NCBI GenBank assembly: GCA_004293675.1
Contig: READ01000018.1
Coordinates: 62,001-126,000, forward strand
DNA: 64,000 bases
Source of the DNA: Betaproteobacteria bacterium
GTDB lineage: Bacteria > Pseudomonadota > Gammaproteobacteria > Burkholderiales > Casimicrobiaceae
Direction: 5' to 3'
Part shown: piece after piece, positions 17,352 to 25,935 of the stretch
How the letters are laid out: the number at the start of each line of letters is the position of its first letter
How positions within the stretch are numbered: position 1 is the first letter of the stretch
Notes under the pieces: model-generated
Seen by the model: the letters and a program-made list of their open reading frames with translations, nothing else
Databases searched by the model: none
What the model was told of the DNA's origin: nothing
Position numbers and translations under genes: made by a program

Positions 17352-18494
17352 TCAAGGCAACGCAAAGCTGCGGCTATCGGTTGGAATTCCTGCGCTATCA
17401 AGCTCACCTAGGCGGTCGGTCAGTTCAGAAGCACAAACCAAGTTGGCGATACGTTTTCCGCCTTGCTCAACCGCCACCCCTGCTTTGTCAAACGCTTTGC
17501 CGTTGGCGATGTAAGCGACGTATCGGATGTCACCCTTATCAAAAGACAGAAAGCTCATCGACTTGTCGCCCGTGTAGGTCGCAGAGCCAAGTTTGAAGGC
17601 GCTTTTCGCTGGTGCGGGTGACGATGGATACGTCATCTCGGCTGCTTGCCCAGTTGGCGCAATGCGATAAGTCAACTGCATCGCAGCGTTGGCTGCACCG
17701 CTTGTAGCGCACACCGCGATTTGTTTCTTACCCGTAGAGCAACTAAAAACTGCTTCTTCATTGGCTGTGCAAAGCGGACTTTTCGGGAGACTCGTTGCTG
17801 CTTGCACGGGTTTTGTTTGCTCGGCAGCAGCCGGAGTCATATTCGGCGAAGTAGCACCGGCTCCGCTGGCTACGTTGGCTTGCGTATCGGCGCTGGCTTT
17901 TGGTGCTGTAGAGGCGTCACTCAATGTAGTGGCGCTTGCTCCACTGGGTGCCGTTGCCGCTGGCTCGGGTGGGAAAGGCTTGTCGAAGAATCGAAGCAAC
18001 GCAACTTCATGAAGCAAATCGACCGTGAACTTGTGCCCTTGAACAAACACTTCAAGCTCTTTGGCGTTTTCTGTACGTTGGGCGCTGTACTGGATGTTTG
18101 ACACGATGGAGGCACGCTCAATGCGGGAACCAACCGTCTCAAACTTCGCGTTCACCAGTTGCAGCGTTTCAGGGGAAAGCGCTGCGATTGCTTCGGCTGG
18201 AACAGAAACACGGAGCGTGGCTTGGCAAGTTGCCTTGGCCACCTTCTCGTCGATTGACTGCGCAGTGATCGTTTCCAACATGGGCTTTGCATCGCGCTGC
18301 GTGTAGCGAAAGCGAGCCAGTCTTTCTTCGCTCATTGAAGCCGCTTCCTTTTCGACGGCTTCGCGAAACACTTGGAGGACGAGGTTCGTGACTTCTTCAT
18401 CGCCGCACTTCGGGGGCTTATTGCCGCACCCCACCAATAAGACGCTGGCACTGGAGGCAATTGCCACGGCCAGCCATTTCAATGTCCGATTCAT
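17352..18494 (-). CDS. Hypothetical lipoprotein
   Basis: 380-residue protein with a lipoprotein signal (MNRTLKWLAVAIASSASVLL, lipobox VGC near residue 24). An N-terminal domain (25-170) with helical character is joined by an Ala/Pro/Thr-rich linker (about 175-245) to a C-terminal domain beginning PLCTANEEAVFSCSTGKKQ, with several cysteines. The start at 18494 is used because it alone gives a signal peptide. First gene of the exported-protein operon; divergent from the XRE regulator at 18598, with about 100 bases between them. Confidence 0.65.
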   Translation of the reverse strand: MNRTLKWLAVAIASSASVLLVGCGNKPPKCGDEEVTNLVLQVFREAVEKEAASMSEERLARFRYTQRDAKPMLETITAQSIDEKVAKATCQATLRVSVPAEAIAALSPETLQLVNAKFETVGSRIERASIVSNIQYSAQRTENAKELEVFVQGHKFTVDLLHEVALLRFFDKPFPPEPAATAPSGASATTLSDASTAPKASADTQANVASGAGATSPNMTPAAAEQTKPVQAATSLPKSPLCTANEEAVFSCSTGKKQIAVCATSGAANAAMQLTYRIAPTGQAAEMTYPSSPAPAKSAFKLGSATYTGDKSMSFLSFDKGDIRYVAYIANGKAFDKAGVAVEQGGKRIANLVCASELTDRLGELDSAGIPTDSRSFALP

Positions 18495-18597
18495 TTCTTT
18501 TCTTTCAATAGATATGTGCCTTTCAGGGAACATTTTCGCATCATATGTCCCTTTTAAGACGTTTCCTTCATAAGCACTTTTTAAGAACCTGTAGGGC

Positions 18598-19023
18598 ATG
18601 TCAACTGCCCGCACAACCCAATCGGCTGCCAAACCAGCAGCCAAGCCGCGTCGTCGAAAGACGCGAACACTTCCCAACGCCGTCACCAAAGCGGTTGGAG
18701 CAGCGCTACGCGCACGGCGTGAGAAGCTTGAACTCACACAAGCGGATGTCGCTTACGCCGGGGAGCTAGAACGAACTCGTATTGGCAAAATGGAAGGTGG
18801 CCATGTGAACGCCTCTGTGCTCAGTCTTGCCAGCGTCTGCCATGTGCTGGGAATCACGCTTGCAGACTTGTTTGCCGACATCCGGCTGTCACATCCGCCA
18901 ACCACCGAGGGCGGCGAACCGCGTCGAGTCAATCAAGCCGTACTCGACAAACCAGCGAGGAAGAAAGCTGCAAGAACTTCCAAAGTCATTGCGTCCAAAA
19001 GTGCGCGGTCGAAGCCTGCATAG
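18598..19023 (+). CDS. XRE-family (helix-turn-helix) regulator
   Basis: 141-residue DNA-binding protein. A basic N-terminal tail (KPAAKPRRRKTRT) precedes an XRE-type domain at about 30-95 (VGAALRARREKLELTQADVA, then LERTRIGKMEGG and LASVCHVLGITLADLF). The Lys/Arg/Ala-rich C terminus is probably disordered. The gene faces away from the lipoprotein operon and may control it and itself. Its end lies six bases from the convergent gene at 19030. Confidence 0.75.
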   Translation: MSTARTTQSAAKPAAKPRRRKTRTLPNAVTKAVGAALRARREKLELTQADVAYAGELERTRIGKMEGGHVNASVLSLASVCHVLGITLADLFADIRLSHPPTTEGGEPRRVNQAVLDKPARKKAARTSKVIASKSARSKPA

Positions 19024-19029
19024 CGCTCA

Positions 19030-19785
19030 TCAATCCCCATCGAGAAGCCTGAACCGCACCGCCGCAATGATGACGCTTGGCTCGGGCGCGTAATCGTCAG
19101 ATTCGTAAAGCCACTGCACACGCTGCGCTCGCTCGTCTGGCTTGAGCTTGTAGAGCGATTCAGCAGCTTTGCCACCCCGACTTCCAGCGCCAGTTGCTGG
19201 CACAACCATTCTGGCGTTGTGTGGTCGAAAGCATGGATCGCCACCAGACGGATCGAGCACCAGAATTGTGTCCGGCTGATGTTGCCTTGCAAGCGTTTGC
19301 CCCTCGACTCCAATAGCGAGAGTCCAGTGCTGATTGCGCCCTGTATTTTTCGCGCTGGCTGTCACCAGTGCCACAAGTTCGCCAGCCATCAAACAATCCA
19401 CAACCCACCGATCCACAGAGTCGGTATTTGCTTCACGCAGCGTGATGCTCAACGGCAAATTCAACGCATCAACACGCTGAACGAAATCGGCGGCTCGAAC
19501 GCCCGTGAACGCCGTGTCGCCTAACGCCGTCCAAACGTCCGATGGTGTACCATATTTGCGGCGCGCCATGTCCTGTAACGCCACACTCTTCGCAAAGTCG
19601 AAGATGACCAGCACCATGCTGAAAACCGCTAGACCACAGTAGCCATCAAGATCACCTTGCCGGAAGAACACACGCACAGGGTCTTGACGTTTGGACTGCT
19701 TGAGCAGTAGCTTGCCCGTCATCAGCGCGTGGTGGTAGCGCTGAAACCGATAGCTGATTGCGCTTGTTTGAACTTGTTTTGCCAT
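19030..19785 (-). CDS. Hypothetical protein with a papain/C39-like Cys-His-Asp arrangement
   Basis: 251-residue protein. Cys50 in GDLDGYCGLAVFSM, His153 in NQHWTLAIGVEG and Asp178 in ILVLDPSGGDP have the order, spacing and surroundings of papain-like C39 peptidases, so a cysteine protease or amidase activity is plausible. There is no export signal. ATG at 19785 follows the stop of the upstream gene by one base (TGACATG), so the two are co-translated. Function and target are unknown. Confidence 0.55.
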   Translation of the reverse strand: MAKQVQTSAISYRFQRYHHALMTGKLLLKQSKRQDPVRVFFRQGDLDGYCGLAVFSMVLVIFDFAKSVALQDMARRKYGTPSDVWTALGDTAFTGVRAADFVQRVDALNLPLSITLREANTDSVDRWVVDCLMAGELVALVTASAKNTGRNQHWTLAIGVEGQTLARQHQPDTILVLDPSGGDPCFRPHNARMVVPATGAGSRGGKAAESLYKLKPDERAQRVQWLYESDDYAPEPSVIIAAVRFRLLDGD

Positions 19786-19786
19786 G

Positions 19787-20194
19787 TCAATAATCCTCTG
19801 GCAACAAGATGCAACTACTGGCACGTTTCCCGCCCTCGCCCACGGCCTCAGTGATGATCCACACTGTGGGCAGTTCTGTGCGCTTTTTGAGCGGGGTAGT
19901 TGTCAAGGTTTGTAGGCTGACCAGTCGATAGACGCTCATCAATCGTGAGCCATCATCCAGCGCTTGTTCGTTCAAAGAGCTATCTTCTGCACAGGTGTCA
20001 CCCCAATCGCCATGAAGGTGTCGGTTAAGCAAGATCGCCGGATTGGTGTTAGTACGCTGCATCAACGCCAACGCACCCGGCGTTGCGACGATTTGTCCCG
20101 GTGAGAACTTCGCTGCGTTGGTTATCAGCGTGTACTTCGGTGTTTGAGATTCTTGAGGCGTGTCGTCTGGCGCGACAGCATTTGTGTTGCTCAT
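19787..20194 (-). CDS. Hypothetical plasmid-related small protein (paralogue of 34937-35326)
   Basis: 135-residue protein. Its C-terminal 85 residues share a pattern with the gene at 34937: LL-x-H-x-G-x-WGD-x-C, an Asn a few residues on, LMS-(Y/F)-R, PT-x-x-x-IT-(E/D)-A and a terminal E-(D/E)-Y. I know this type as a common accessory protein on integrative elements and plasmids, sometimes labelled plasmid-related or (without evidence) as a restriction subunit. GGAG six bases upstream favours the start at 20194 over 20206. It is coupled to the C39-like gene. Confidence 0.6.
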   Translation of the reverse strand: MSNTNAVAPDDTPQESQTPKYTLITNAAKFSPGQIVATPGALALMQRTNTNPAILLNRHLHGDWGDTCAEDSSLNEQALDDGSRLMSVYRLVSLQTLTTTPLKKRTELPTVWIITEAVGEGGKRASSCILLPEDY

Positions 20195-20352
20195 GTGGGT
20201 CTCCATTTGGGTTAAAAATCGCACCGTTTGGACGTGACAAGTTCTCCGAAGTCATAGGTCGGATCACCTCGCGCCATACGGCAAAAGGGGGGTGGTTCTA
20301 AGCGTTCCAACAGAACAGCTACAGCCGCTTGCTGGAACGTTTCGGTGTTACA

Positions 20353-21294
20353 TCACGCTGGGCTCATCGCTGGCGGTTGGTACAAGGCACGCAGCACCAT
20401 CAATTCGTTCAAGGGCCGCATCTGCGCCATTGCATTGATCGCCGAAGTTTGCACTCGGCTTTTTACGTCTCCGATAGCAAGCTGCTTGTCGAGCAGTCGC
20501 ACGTCGCTAGTCCAAAGATTCAAGCCCGTAAGCCAATGGACTAGTGTCACGACGGATGCAGCGCTGATGCTGCTAAATCCAACTCCTTCGCGGTACACGT
20601 CAGCGATGGGATGCAGGCCGAATGCTTGGTCGATTTCTAATGCAGCAGCGTCGTCAGCCTCAAACGATTCGAGCACGTCGAAGTCCGCGCCCTGCAATTC
20701 ATCACGTAGTCTGCTGTGGTCATGTGTTCCGTCAATCGCATCAACGAAGTGTTCGGTGGCGGTACACAGCGATAGTAGCGACGTGCCTATGTTCCAAATC
20801 GCCGGTTCGACTAAGCCACCCGCCACCAGCATGAACGGTGGAGCAAGCAACTGTTTGCATGTAGCTTCGTCCGCACCAAGAAGTGCGGCTAGCAGTTCAA
20901 TTCGCTCGCCGGGTTCACGCCAACCGCAAGCGGCCAATGCGGTGGCGAGTGTGCGGTCTTCGGGAAAGCTCTCTTCGCGCCCGACACACCACGCCAGCCT
21001 AACAAGCTTGTGCTGTGCTTCGCTCAAATTCAGCAAGTCGCACAGGCGTTGCAAATTGATTGCCGCTGGGTTTGCCAGCGCCGCGCCGTTTTGCACGTAA
21101 GGCCGATAGCGCTTGCGCGGTCGCTGCAATTCGATTTGCAAGCGTAGATGGTGCGCATCCTTATCCGTCACGCTTGGCGGCAATACAAGCTCTTCAACGT
21201 GCGTGAGCCACTGATCGCGCTCGTGCTCCCAAAAAGCAAGTGATGCTGGGTGGGGATACGGTCTACCCGAGTCCCATTGTTCGTAAATTTGCAT
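20353..21294 (-). CDS. Hypothetical protein, helical, possibly the N-terminal part of an AAA ATPase family
   Basis: 313-residue, mostly helical protein. The stretch LCDLLNLSEAQHKLVRLAWC followed by LLGADEATCKQLLAPPFMLVAGGLVEP resembles the N-terminal winged-helix part of some plasmid and island AAA ATPases, but no Walker motif is present and the protein stops where such an ATPase domain would begin. It may be a truncated relative or a distinct family. It stands alone on the minus strand between the plasmid-like pair and the promoter of the defence operon. Confidence 0.45.
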   Translation of the reverse strand: MQIYEQWDSGRPYPHPASLAFWEHERDQWLTHVEELVLPPSVTDKDAHHLRLQIELQRPRKRYRPYVQNGAALANPAAINLQRLCDLLNLSEAQHKLVRLAWCVGREESFPEDRTLATALAACGWREPGERIELLAALLGADEATCKQLLAPPFMLVAGGLVEPAIWNIGTSLLSLCTATEHFVDAIDGTHDHSRLRDELQGADFDVLESFEADDAAALEIDQAFGLHPIADVYREGVGFSSISAASVVTLVHWLTGLNLWTSDVRLLDKQLAIGDVKSRVQTSAINAMAQMRPLNELMVLRALYQPPAMSPA

Positions 21295-21446
21295 GGTCTT
21301 CTCCGCGCCCCGCTGACCGGTAAAGGCGCAGGGCTAGGCGGATCAGCCGGGGCAAATTGTGGGCGTGCGAGCGGCTCGAAAAAAGCCAAATTGACCGTAA
21401 AACACGCAAGAAAGCGGTTCCACGCTCGTTCAATAGTGTCAATCTG

Positions 21447-21476
21447 TTGTCATTTTAGCATAAATTGTGCTATTAT
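21447..21476 (+). promoter_or_regulatory. Candidate promoter of the Phd-DUF1016-methyltransferase operon
   Basis: TTGTCA at 21447-21452 and TATTAT at 21471-21476 with an 18-base spacer, in a locally AT-rich stretch about 100 bases before the antitoxin-like gene. The region 21295-21576 otherwise has no gene. Confidence 0.5.
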
Positions 21477-21576
21477 TTGTGCAAATATAGCTGATTTTGC
21501 TGCGTTGCAGCAAATAACTGTACGCAATATCAGTCGTAGAATAAGTTGCACAAACTTCCGCACAAGTACAACCGCC

Positions 21577-21882
21577 ATGCGCTTCAGCACCGACGAAATC
21601 AAGCCGTTCTACGAGTTGCGGCAGAGCCTGTCTAAAGCCATTGACGAAGTGGAGCGAGACAGCGGCGAAATCGTGATTGCCAAGCATGGCAAGCCCGTAG
21701 CGGCTCTTCTATCAGCGGCTGGGCTGTACCGCTACCGAGAAGTAGACCGTTTGATGGCGCAGTTGCTAGCGGTGTTCTCATCGAGCAAGATGTCGGTCGG
21801 CATCTCTACCCCCGCAGAAGTTGTTGCGTTGCTCGATGAAGCAAAGTCAGCGCTTGCGAAAAAAGGCGGTGCGCATGAGTAA
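21577..21882 (+). CDS. Phd/YefM-type antitoxin-like protein
   Basis: 101-residue protein. The N-terminal half (FSTDEIKPFYELRQSLSKAI, then SGEIVIAKHGKPVAALLSAAG) is a Phd/YefM DNA-binding fold. The C-terminal half, which in antitoxins binds the toxin, is helical. It overlaps the DUF1016 nuclease gene by 8 bases, so that nuclease is the likely partner in place of a classical RelE or Doc toxin. Members of this fold commonly repress their own promoter; the TTGTCA/TATTAT promoter upstream would be the target. Confidence 0.72.
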   Translation: MRFSTDEIKPFYELRQSLSKAIDEVERDSGEIVIAKHGKPVAALLSAAGLYRYREVDRLMAQLLAVFSSSKMSVGISTPAEVVALLDEAKSALAKKGGAHE

Positions 21883-23005
21883 GCTCACTGCGAAATCTAC
21901 CGTGGCGAATCTGGCGGGCTATGGCGAGGTCTGCGATGGCATCGTCGAGTTGCTTGATACATCACGACAAGCAGCGGCTCGTAACGTCAATGCGCTGATG
22001 ACTGCAACGTACTGGGAGGTTGGTCGGCGCATCGTCGAGGCCGAACAAAAAGGCAAGCGGCGTGCGGGCTATGGCGAGCAGTTGATTGAGCGACTTTCGA
22101 TTGATTTGACGCAGCGGTTTGGTCGAGGTTTTGGTGCTCGAAATCTTGAGCAAATGCGGCAGTTCTATTTGGCTTGGCCAATTCCGCAGACACTGTCTGC
22201 GGATTCGATTGCGCTGAAACGAGTGGTATCCACAAATCTGGAATCACTAGCTCAAGCCTTCGTGCTTCCGTGGTCAGCCTATGTGCGCTTGCTCTCAGTG
22301 CGAGACGATCACACACGCCGCTTCTACGAAACGGAGGCGTTGCGCGGCGGTTGGAGCGTGCGCCAGCTAGATCGGCAAATTGGTAGCCAGTTCTACCAAC
22401 GCACGGCGTTATCAAAAAACAAAGCAGCCATGTTGACCAAGGGCGCTGCGGCAAAGCCAGAGGATTCGATCACACCAGACGAAGCGGTTAAAGACCCCTA
22501 CGTCTTGGAGTTCTTGAACCTCAAAGACGAGTATTCAGAATCAGACCTCGAAGCAGCATTGATTCATCGCCTTGAGGAATTTCTACTGGAGCTGGGTAGC
22601 GACTTCACCTTCGTCGGTCGTCAGCGCCGCTTGCGTATCGACAGCACTTGGTATCGCGTTGATTTGCTGTTCTTCCATCGCAAACTACGGTGCTTGGTCA
22701 TCATCGACTTGAAGCTCGGGAGTCTCACACACGCCGATGTGGGGCAGATGCACCTGTACTGCAACTATGCCAAAGCGCATTGGACACTGGAAGGCGAAAA
22801 CCCGCCTGTAGGTTTGATCCTGTGCGCAGACAAAGGCAGTACTTTGGCACGCTACGCGCTGGATGGCTTACCCAACAAAGTGATGGCGGCAAATTATCGG
22901 ACGGTGTTGCCGGAAGCTGAGGTGCTGCAACAGGAACTGGAGAAAGCAAGAAACGCATTGAAATCTAAGCTCACTGTTCCAGTGAATTCGATAAAGTCGA
23001 AGTAG
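21875..23005 (+). CDS. DUF1016 (YhcG-type) PD-(D/E)XK nuclease-like protein
   Basis: 376-residue protein with the two usual parts: an N-terminal helical DUF1016 domain ([48 protein letters not shown]) and a C-terminal PD-(D/E)XK fold (about 235-370) with the core [21 protein letters not shown], where many homologues have E-L-K in place of D-L-K. Proteins of this family often accompany restriction systems. It overlaps the Phd-like gene and is only 16 bases from the methyltransferase gene, so all are likely co-transcribed. Confidence 0.85.
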   Translation: MSKLTAKSTVANLAGYGEVCDGIVELLDTSRQAAARNVNALMTATYWEVGRRIVEAEQKGKRRAGYGEQLIERLSIDLTQRFGRGFGARNLEQMRQFYLAWPIPQTLSADSIALKRVVSTNLESLAQAFVLPWSAYVRLLSVRDDHTRRFYETEALRGGWSVRQLDRQIGSQFYQRTALSKNKAAMLTKGAAAKPEDSITPDEAVKDPYVLEFLNLKDEYSESDLEAALIHRLEEFLLELGSDFTFVGRQRRLRIDSTWYRVDLLFFHRKLRCLVIIDLKLGSLTHADVGQMHLYCNYAKAHWTLEGENPPVGLILCADKGSTLARYALDGLPNKVMAANYRTVLPEAEVLQQELEKARNALKSKLTVPVNSIKSK

Positions 23006-23021
23006 AAAACGTCGCTCAAAA

Positions 23022-24353
23022 ATGAAAACAATTCGGTTTATAGACCTCTTCTCAGGGCTTGGTGGATTCCATATTGCCCTTGCACGACTTGGTGGTACGT
23101 GTGTATTTGCTGCCGAAATTGAGTCCCATCTACAAGACCTATATCTAGTGAATTTCGGCATTCGCCCAAACGGTGATATTAGATTCGTAAACGCGGAAGG
23201 AATTCCTGATCACGATGTATTAACAGCCGGATTTCCTTGCCAACCATTCTCGAAAGCCGGGGAGCAACTTGGATTTGAATGCACTGAGCAAGGTTCACTT
23301 TTTCACAACGTAGCAGAAATTTTGCGAGTAAAAAAGCCCAAGTTTTTTGTCCTCGAAAACGTACCGAATTTGATGAAGCACGATGGCGGAAAAACTTGGA
23401 GCAGTATCAAGACAACATTAGAAAAGCTTGGCTACGAAGTAGATGTAGCAAAGCTTTCGCCACACAATTTTGGAATTCCACAAATACGTGATCGCGTTTA
23501 CATCGTTGGCAGCCTAGGGTCGCTGCGTAAATTCGTTTGGCCAAACAAGCTCGATATGGAGACGAGCATACAGTCAGTCTTGGATGTAAATCCACCCAAT
23601 GCCAAACGACTTTCTGCGCAAGTTCAAAGCTGCCTAAATGTCTGGAATGAGTTTCTGAGCAAATGCCCTAAGGGAGTTGAATTACCCTCCTTTCCACTCT
23701 GGTCAATGGAGTGGGGTGCGACCTATCCGTTTGAATCAACGACGCCTTGGGCGCTAAAAAAGAAATCAGGCATCGACGGGTTAAAAGGATTCAAAGGAAG
23801 TCATGGAGAAAAAATCGGATACATCAAAACCATTGAAGGACGATGGGCAGCGCTGCCGAGCCACGCTCGAACTGAACAAGCTGAATTTCCAAAATGGAAA
23901 AAAGACTTCATACGGAATAACAGACAGTTCTATGAAGACAACGCATCTTGGATTAACCCTTGGCTAGAAAATGTTCTCAGCTTCCCCTCAAGCCTTCAAA
24001 AATTTGAATGGAACGTCAAAGGTGGCGAGAGAGATATTTGGAAGTATGTAATTCAGTTTAGGGCATCAGGGGTTCGGATAAAGCGTCCCACAACCGCACC
24101 TAGCTTGATTGCGATGACCGATACCCAAGTTCCAATCATTGGTTGGGAGAAACGGTACATGACCGTTACCGAATGCGCTCGATTGCAAAGCTTAGATGAC
24201 CTCATCGAGCTCCCAGAAAGTCCAACCAAGGCCTTTCATGCACTAGGAAATGCCGTTAACTCTCATGTAGTTGAGTTGGTTGCACGAGCACTATTGAATA
24301 CTGATGAGAACACTGTGTCTCCTAGACATGGAAAGACACTGGAGAAAGCATGA
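23022..24353 (+). CDS. DNA (cytosine-5) methyltransferase
   Basis: 443-residue C5 methyltransferase. Motif I ([11 protein letters not shown]), the catalytic Pro-Cys ([11 protein letters not shown], Cys73), ENV (112-114), [10 protein letters not shown] and the C-terminal motifs X-like ([11 protein letters not shown]) are present. The target recognition region lies at about 190-340; its specificity cannot be read. It modifies host DNA so the partner nucleases can tell it from incoming DNA. It overlaps the next gene as ATGA. The sequence here becomes clearly richer in A and T than the flanking genes. Confidence 0.93.
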   Translation: MKTIRFIDLFSGLGGFHIALARLGGTCVFAAEIESHLQDLYLVNFGIRPNGDIRFVNAEGIPDHDVLTAGFPCQPFSKAGEQLGFECTEQGSLFHNVAEILRVKKPKFFVLENVPNLMKHDGGKTWSSIKTTLEKLGYEVDVAKLSPHNFGIPQIRDRVYIVGSLGSLRKFVWPNKLDMETSIQSVLDVNPPNAKRLSAQVQSCLNVWNEFLSKCPKGVELPSFPLWSMEWGATYPFESTTPWALKKKSGIDGLKGFKGSHGEKIGYIKTIEGRWAALPSHARTEQAEFPKWKKDFIRNNRQFYEDNASWINPWLENVLSFPSSLQKFEWNVKGGERDIWKYVIQFRASGVRIKRPTTAPSLIAMTDTQVPIIGWEKRYMTVTECARLQSLDDLIELPESPTKAFHALGNAVNSHVVELVARALLNTDENTVSPRHGKTLEKA

Positions 24354-25930
24354 ATTCATCTAACTCAGACTCAGAGGTAATTGGCATAAGACCCGAGGTA
24401 ACGATGCTATCCGTACTTCGGCATTTGAACTACAAGCCTTGGTTTGCAATTGCTGAATTTATTGATAACGCGCTCCAGAGTTATTTGGCGAACTCAGTAA
24501 AGCTTAAATCTACTTTCGGAAGCGATTACAAACTCCAAGTCAGTGTCAACATCGAAACCTCTGCACCTGGAAAGATCACGATAACGGATAACGCTGCAGG
24601 AATATCCACTATTGATTTTCCGAGAGCTTTTCGCGCGGCTCAGGTCCCGCAAGATCGAAGCGGACTATCAGAGTTCGGCATGGGAATGAAAAGTGCTGCA
24701 TGTTGGTTTTCGCAGGAATGGGACGTGCGCACAAAGGCTCTTGATGAGCTTGTGGAAAGAACTATCTCCTTCAATATCGAACAAATAGTAAACAACAAGC
24801 TTGAGAGTATCCCGACATCGACAAGAACCAACAACTCCCTGCCTTCCTACACGGTAGTGACATTGCGTAAACTGCACCATGTTCCTCACGGGCGGACAAT
24901 CGGAAAGATCAAAGAACATCTTACGAGTATTTATCGTGTGTTTCTTAGGGATGGACGGCTTGCCTTGACCTTCAACGATGAGCATTTGTCCTATGAAGAC
25001 GTACCAATCCTCAAAGCGATACCCTACGAAAGCCCGGGCGTGATCCGACCTAACGGCGATCCCGTTGAATGGAAGAAGCGTATCGCTCTTGATTTCGGCG
25101 AAGGACAAAAAGTAACTGGATTTGCGGCGCTCAGAGAAGTCGGATCGACTTCTTTGGCTGGGTTTGCGCTCTTTCGGCGCGATAGATTAATCGAGGGAAG
25201 TCTCGATGAAACATACCGACCGGAATACATCTTCAAAAATACTAATAGCTATCCATACCAGAGGCTCTTCGGCGAACTGCACGTGGAAGGCTTTGAGGTT
25301 AGTCATACGAAAGACGGATTTCGGTGGGAAGAATACGAAGACATCTTCCTTGAAATTCTGAAAGAAAAACTCGAAGATACGCCTCTCAACTTATTGGCAC
25401 AGGCAGAAAACTATCGTGCACTTCCAGCTAGAAAAACAATAGGAGCCAAAGCAGTCACTGCTACTGAGTCTGTCGCAGAGTACTTTGAAGAGAAAATTAC
25501 TCCTTTGTTGGTGGAAGCAAAGGCTAATCCGGCTGAGCCGATTCAAATACCTGAAACGCTTCCAGATTCTCAACTGAAAGCCTCTGAACGAATCATCAAT
25601 GTCAACGATGGGTCGTATGAATGGATTGTCACACTCAGAACAAACGTTGATCCAGCCACCGACGACTGGGTCAATATCTCTAAACACGATGCTCGAAAAG
25701 GTGATTCACAGAAGACAAGGCGACTCGGCATCGACGTAGCTCTCGCACACCCATTTTCGGCAGAGTTTTTGGGTGCGCAATTCGAGAACATTGAACTGTT
25801 TCTTCGCGTTGCGACGGCGGTCAGCGTTTCATTAGTGTTAACTGAGGATGTGACTGGCAATCCTCCAGAGAGCATGCTCTATCACTTCAACTATTTGCTG
25901 CGTGGCGCGCTCTCTAAGATCGGACACTAG
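24350..25930 (+). CDS. MORC/MutL-like GHKL ATPase of a restriction system
   Basis: 526-residue protein with an N-terminal GHKL ATPase: N-box [21 protein letters not shown] in the G1 position (DNxxG) and the G2 loop [16 protein letters not shown] transducer-like region follows to about 330; the C-terminal 150 residues are specific to this family. Such MORC-like ATPases were predicted in bacterial restriction-modification gene groups together with Z1 and PD-(D/E)XK proteins. It probably acts as an ATP-driven DNA clamp or switch. Overlaps the methyltransferase gene by 4 bases and is 5 bases from the Z1 gene. Confidence 0.85.
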   Translation: MNSSNSDSEVIGIRPEVTMLSVLRHLNYKPWFAIAEFIDNALQSYLANSVKLKSTFGSDYKLQVSVNIETSAPGKITITDNAAGISTIDFPRAFRAAQVPQDRSGLSEFGMGMKSAACWFSQEWDVRTKALDELVERTISFNIEQIVNNKLESIPTSTRTNNSLPSYTVVTLRKLHHVPHGRTIGKIKEHLTSIYRVFLRDGRLALTFNDEHLSYEDVPILKAIPYESPGVIRPNGDPVEWKKRIALDFGEGQKVTGFAALREVGSTSLAGFALFRRDRLIEGSLDETYRPEYIFKNTNSYPYQRLFGELHVEGFEVSHTKDGFRWEEYEDIFLEILKEKLEDTPLNLLAQAENYRALPARKTIGAKAVTATESVAEYFEEKITPLLVEAKANPAEPIQIPETLPDSQLKASERIINVNDGSYEWIVTLRTNVDPATDDWVNISKHDARKGDSQKTRRLGIDVALAHPFSAEFLGAQFENIELFLRVATAVSVSLVLTEDVTGNPPESMLYHFNYLLRGALSKIGH

Positions 25931-25935
25931 GCCAT

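Noticed and set aside
21250-21576. N-terminal extension of the Phd-like protein to 210 residues
   Set aside because: The extension crosses the AT-rich promoter candidate and has no similarity to the family; the ATG at 21577 gives the normal domain.
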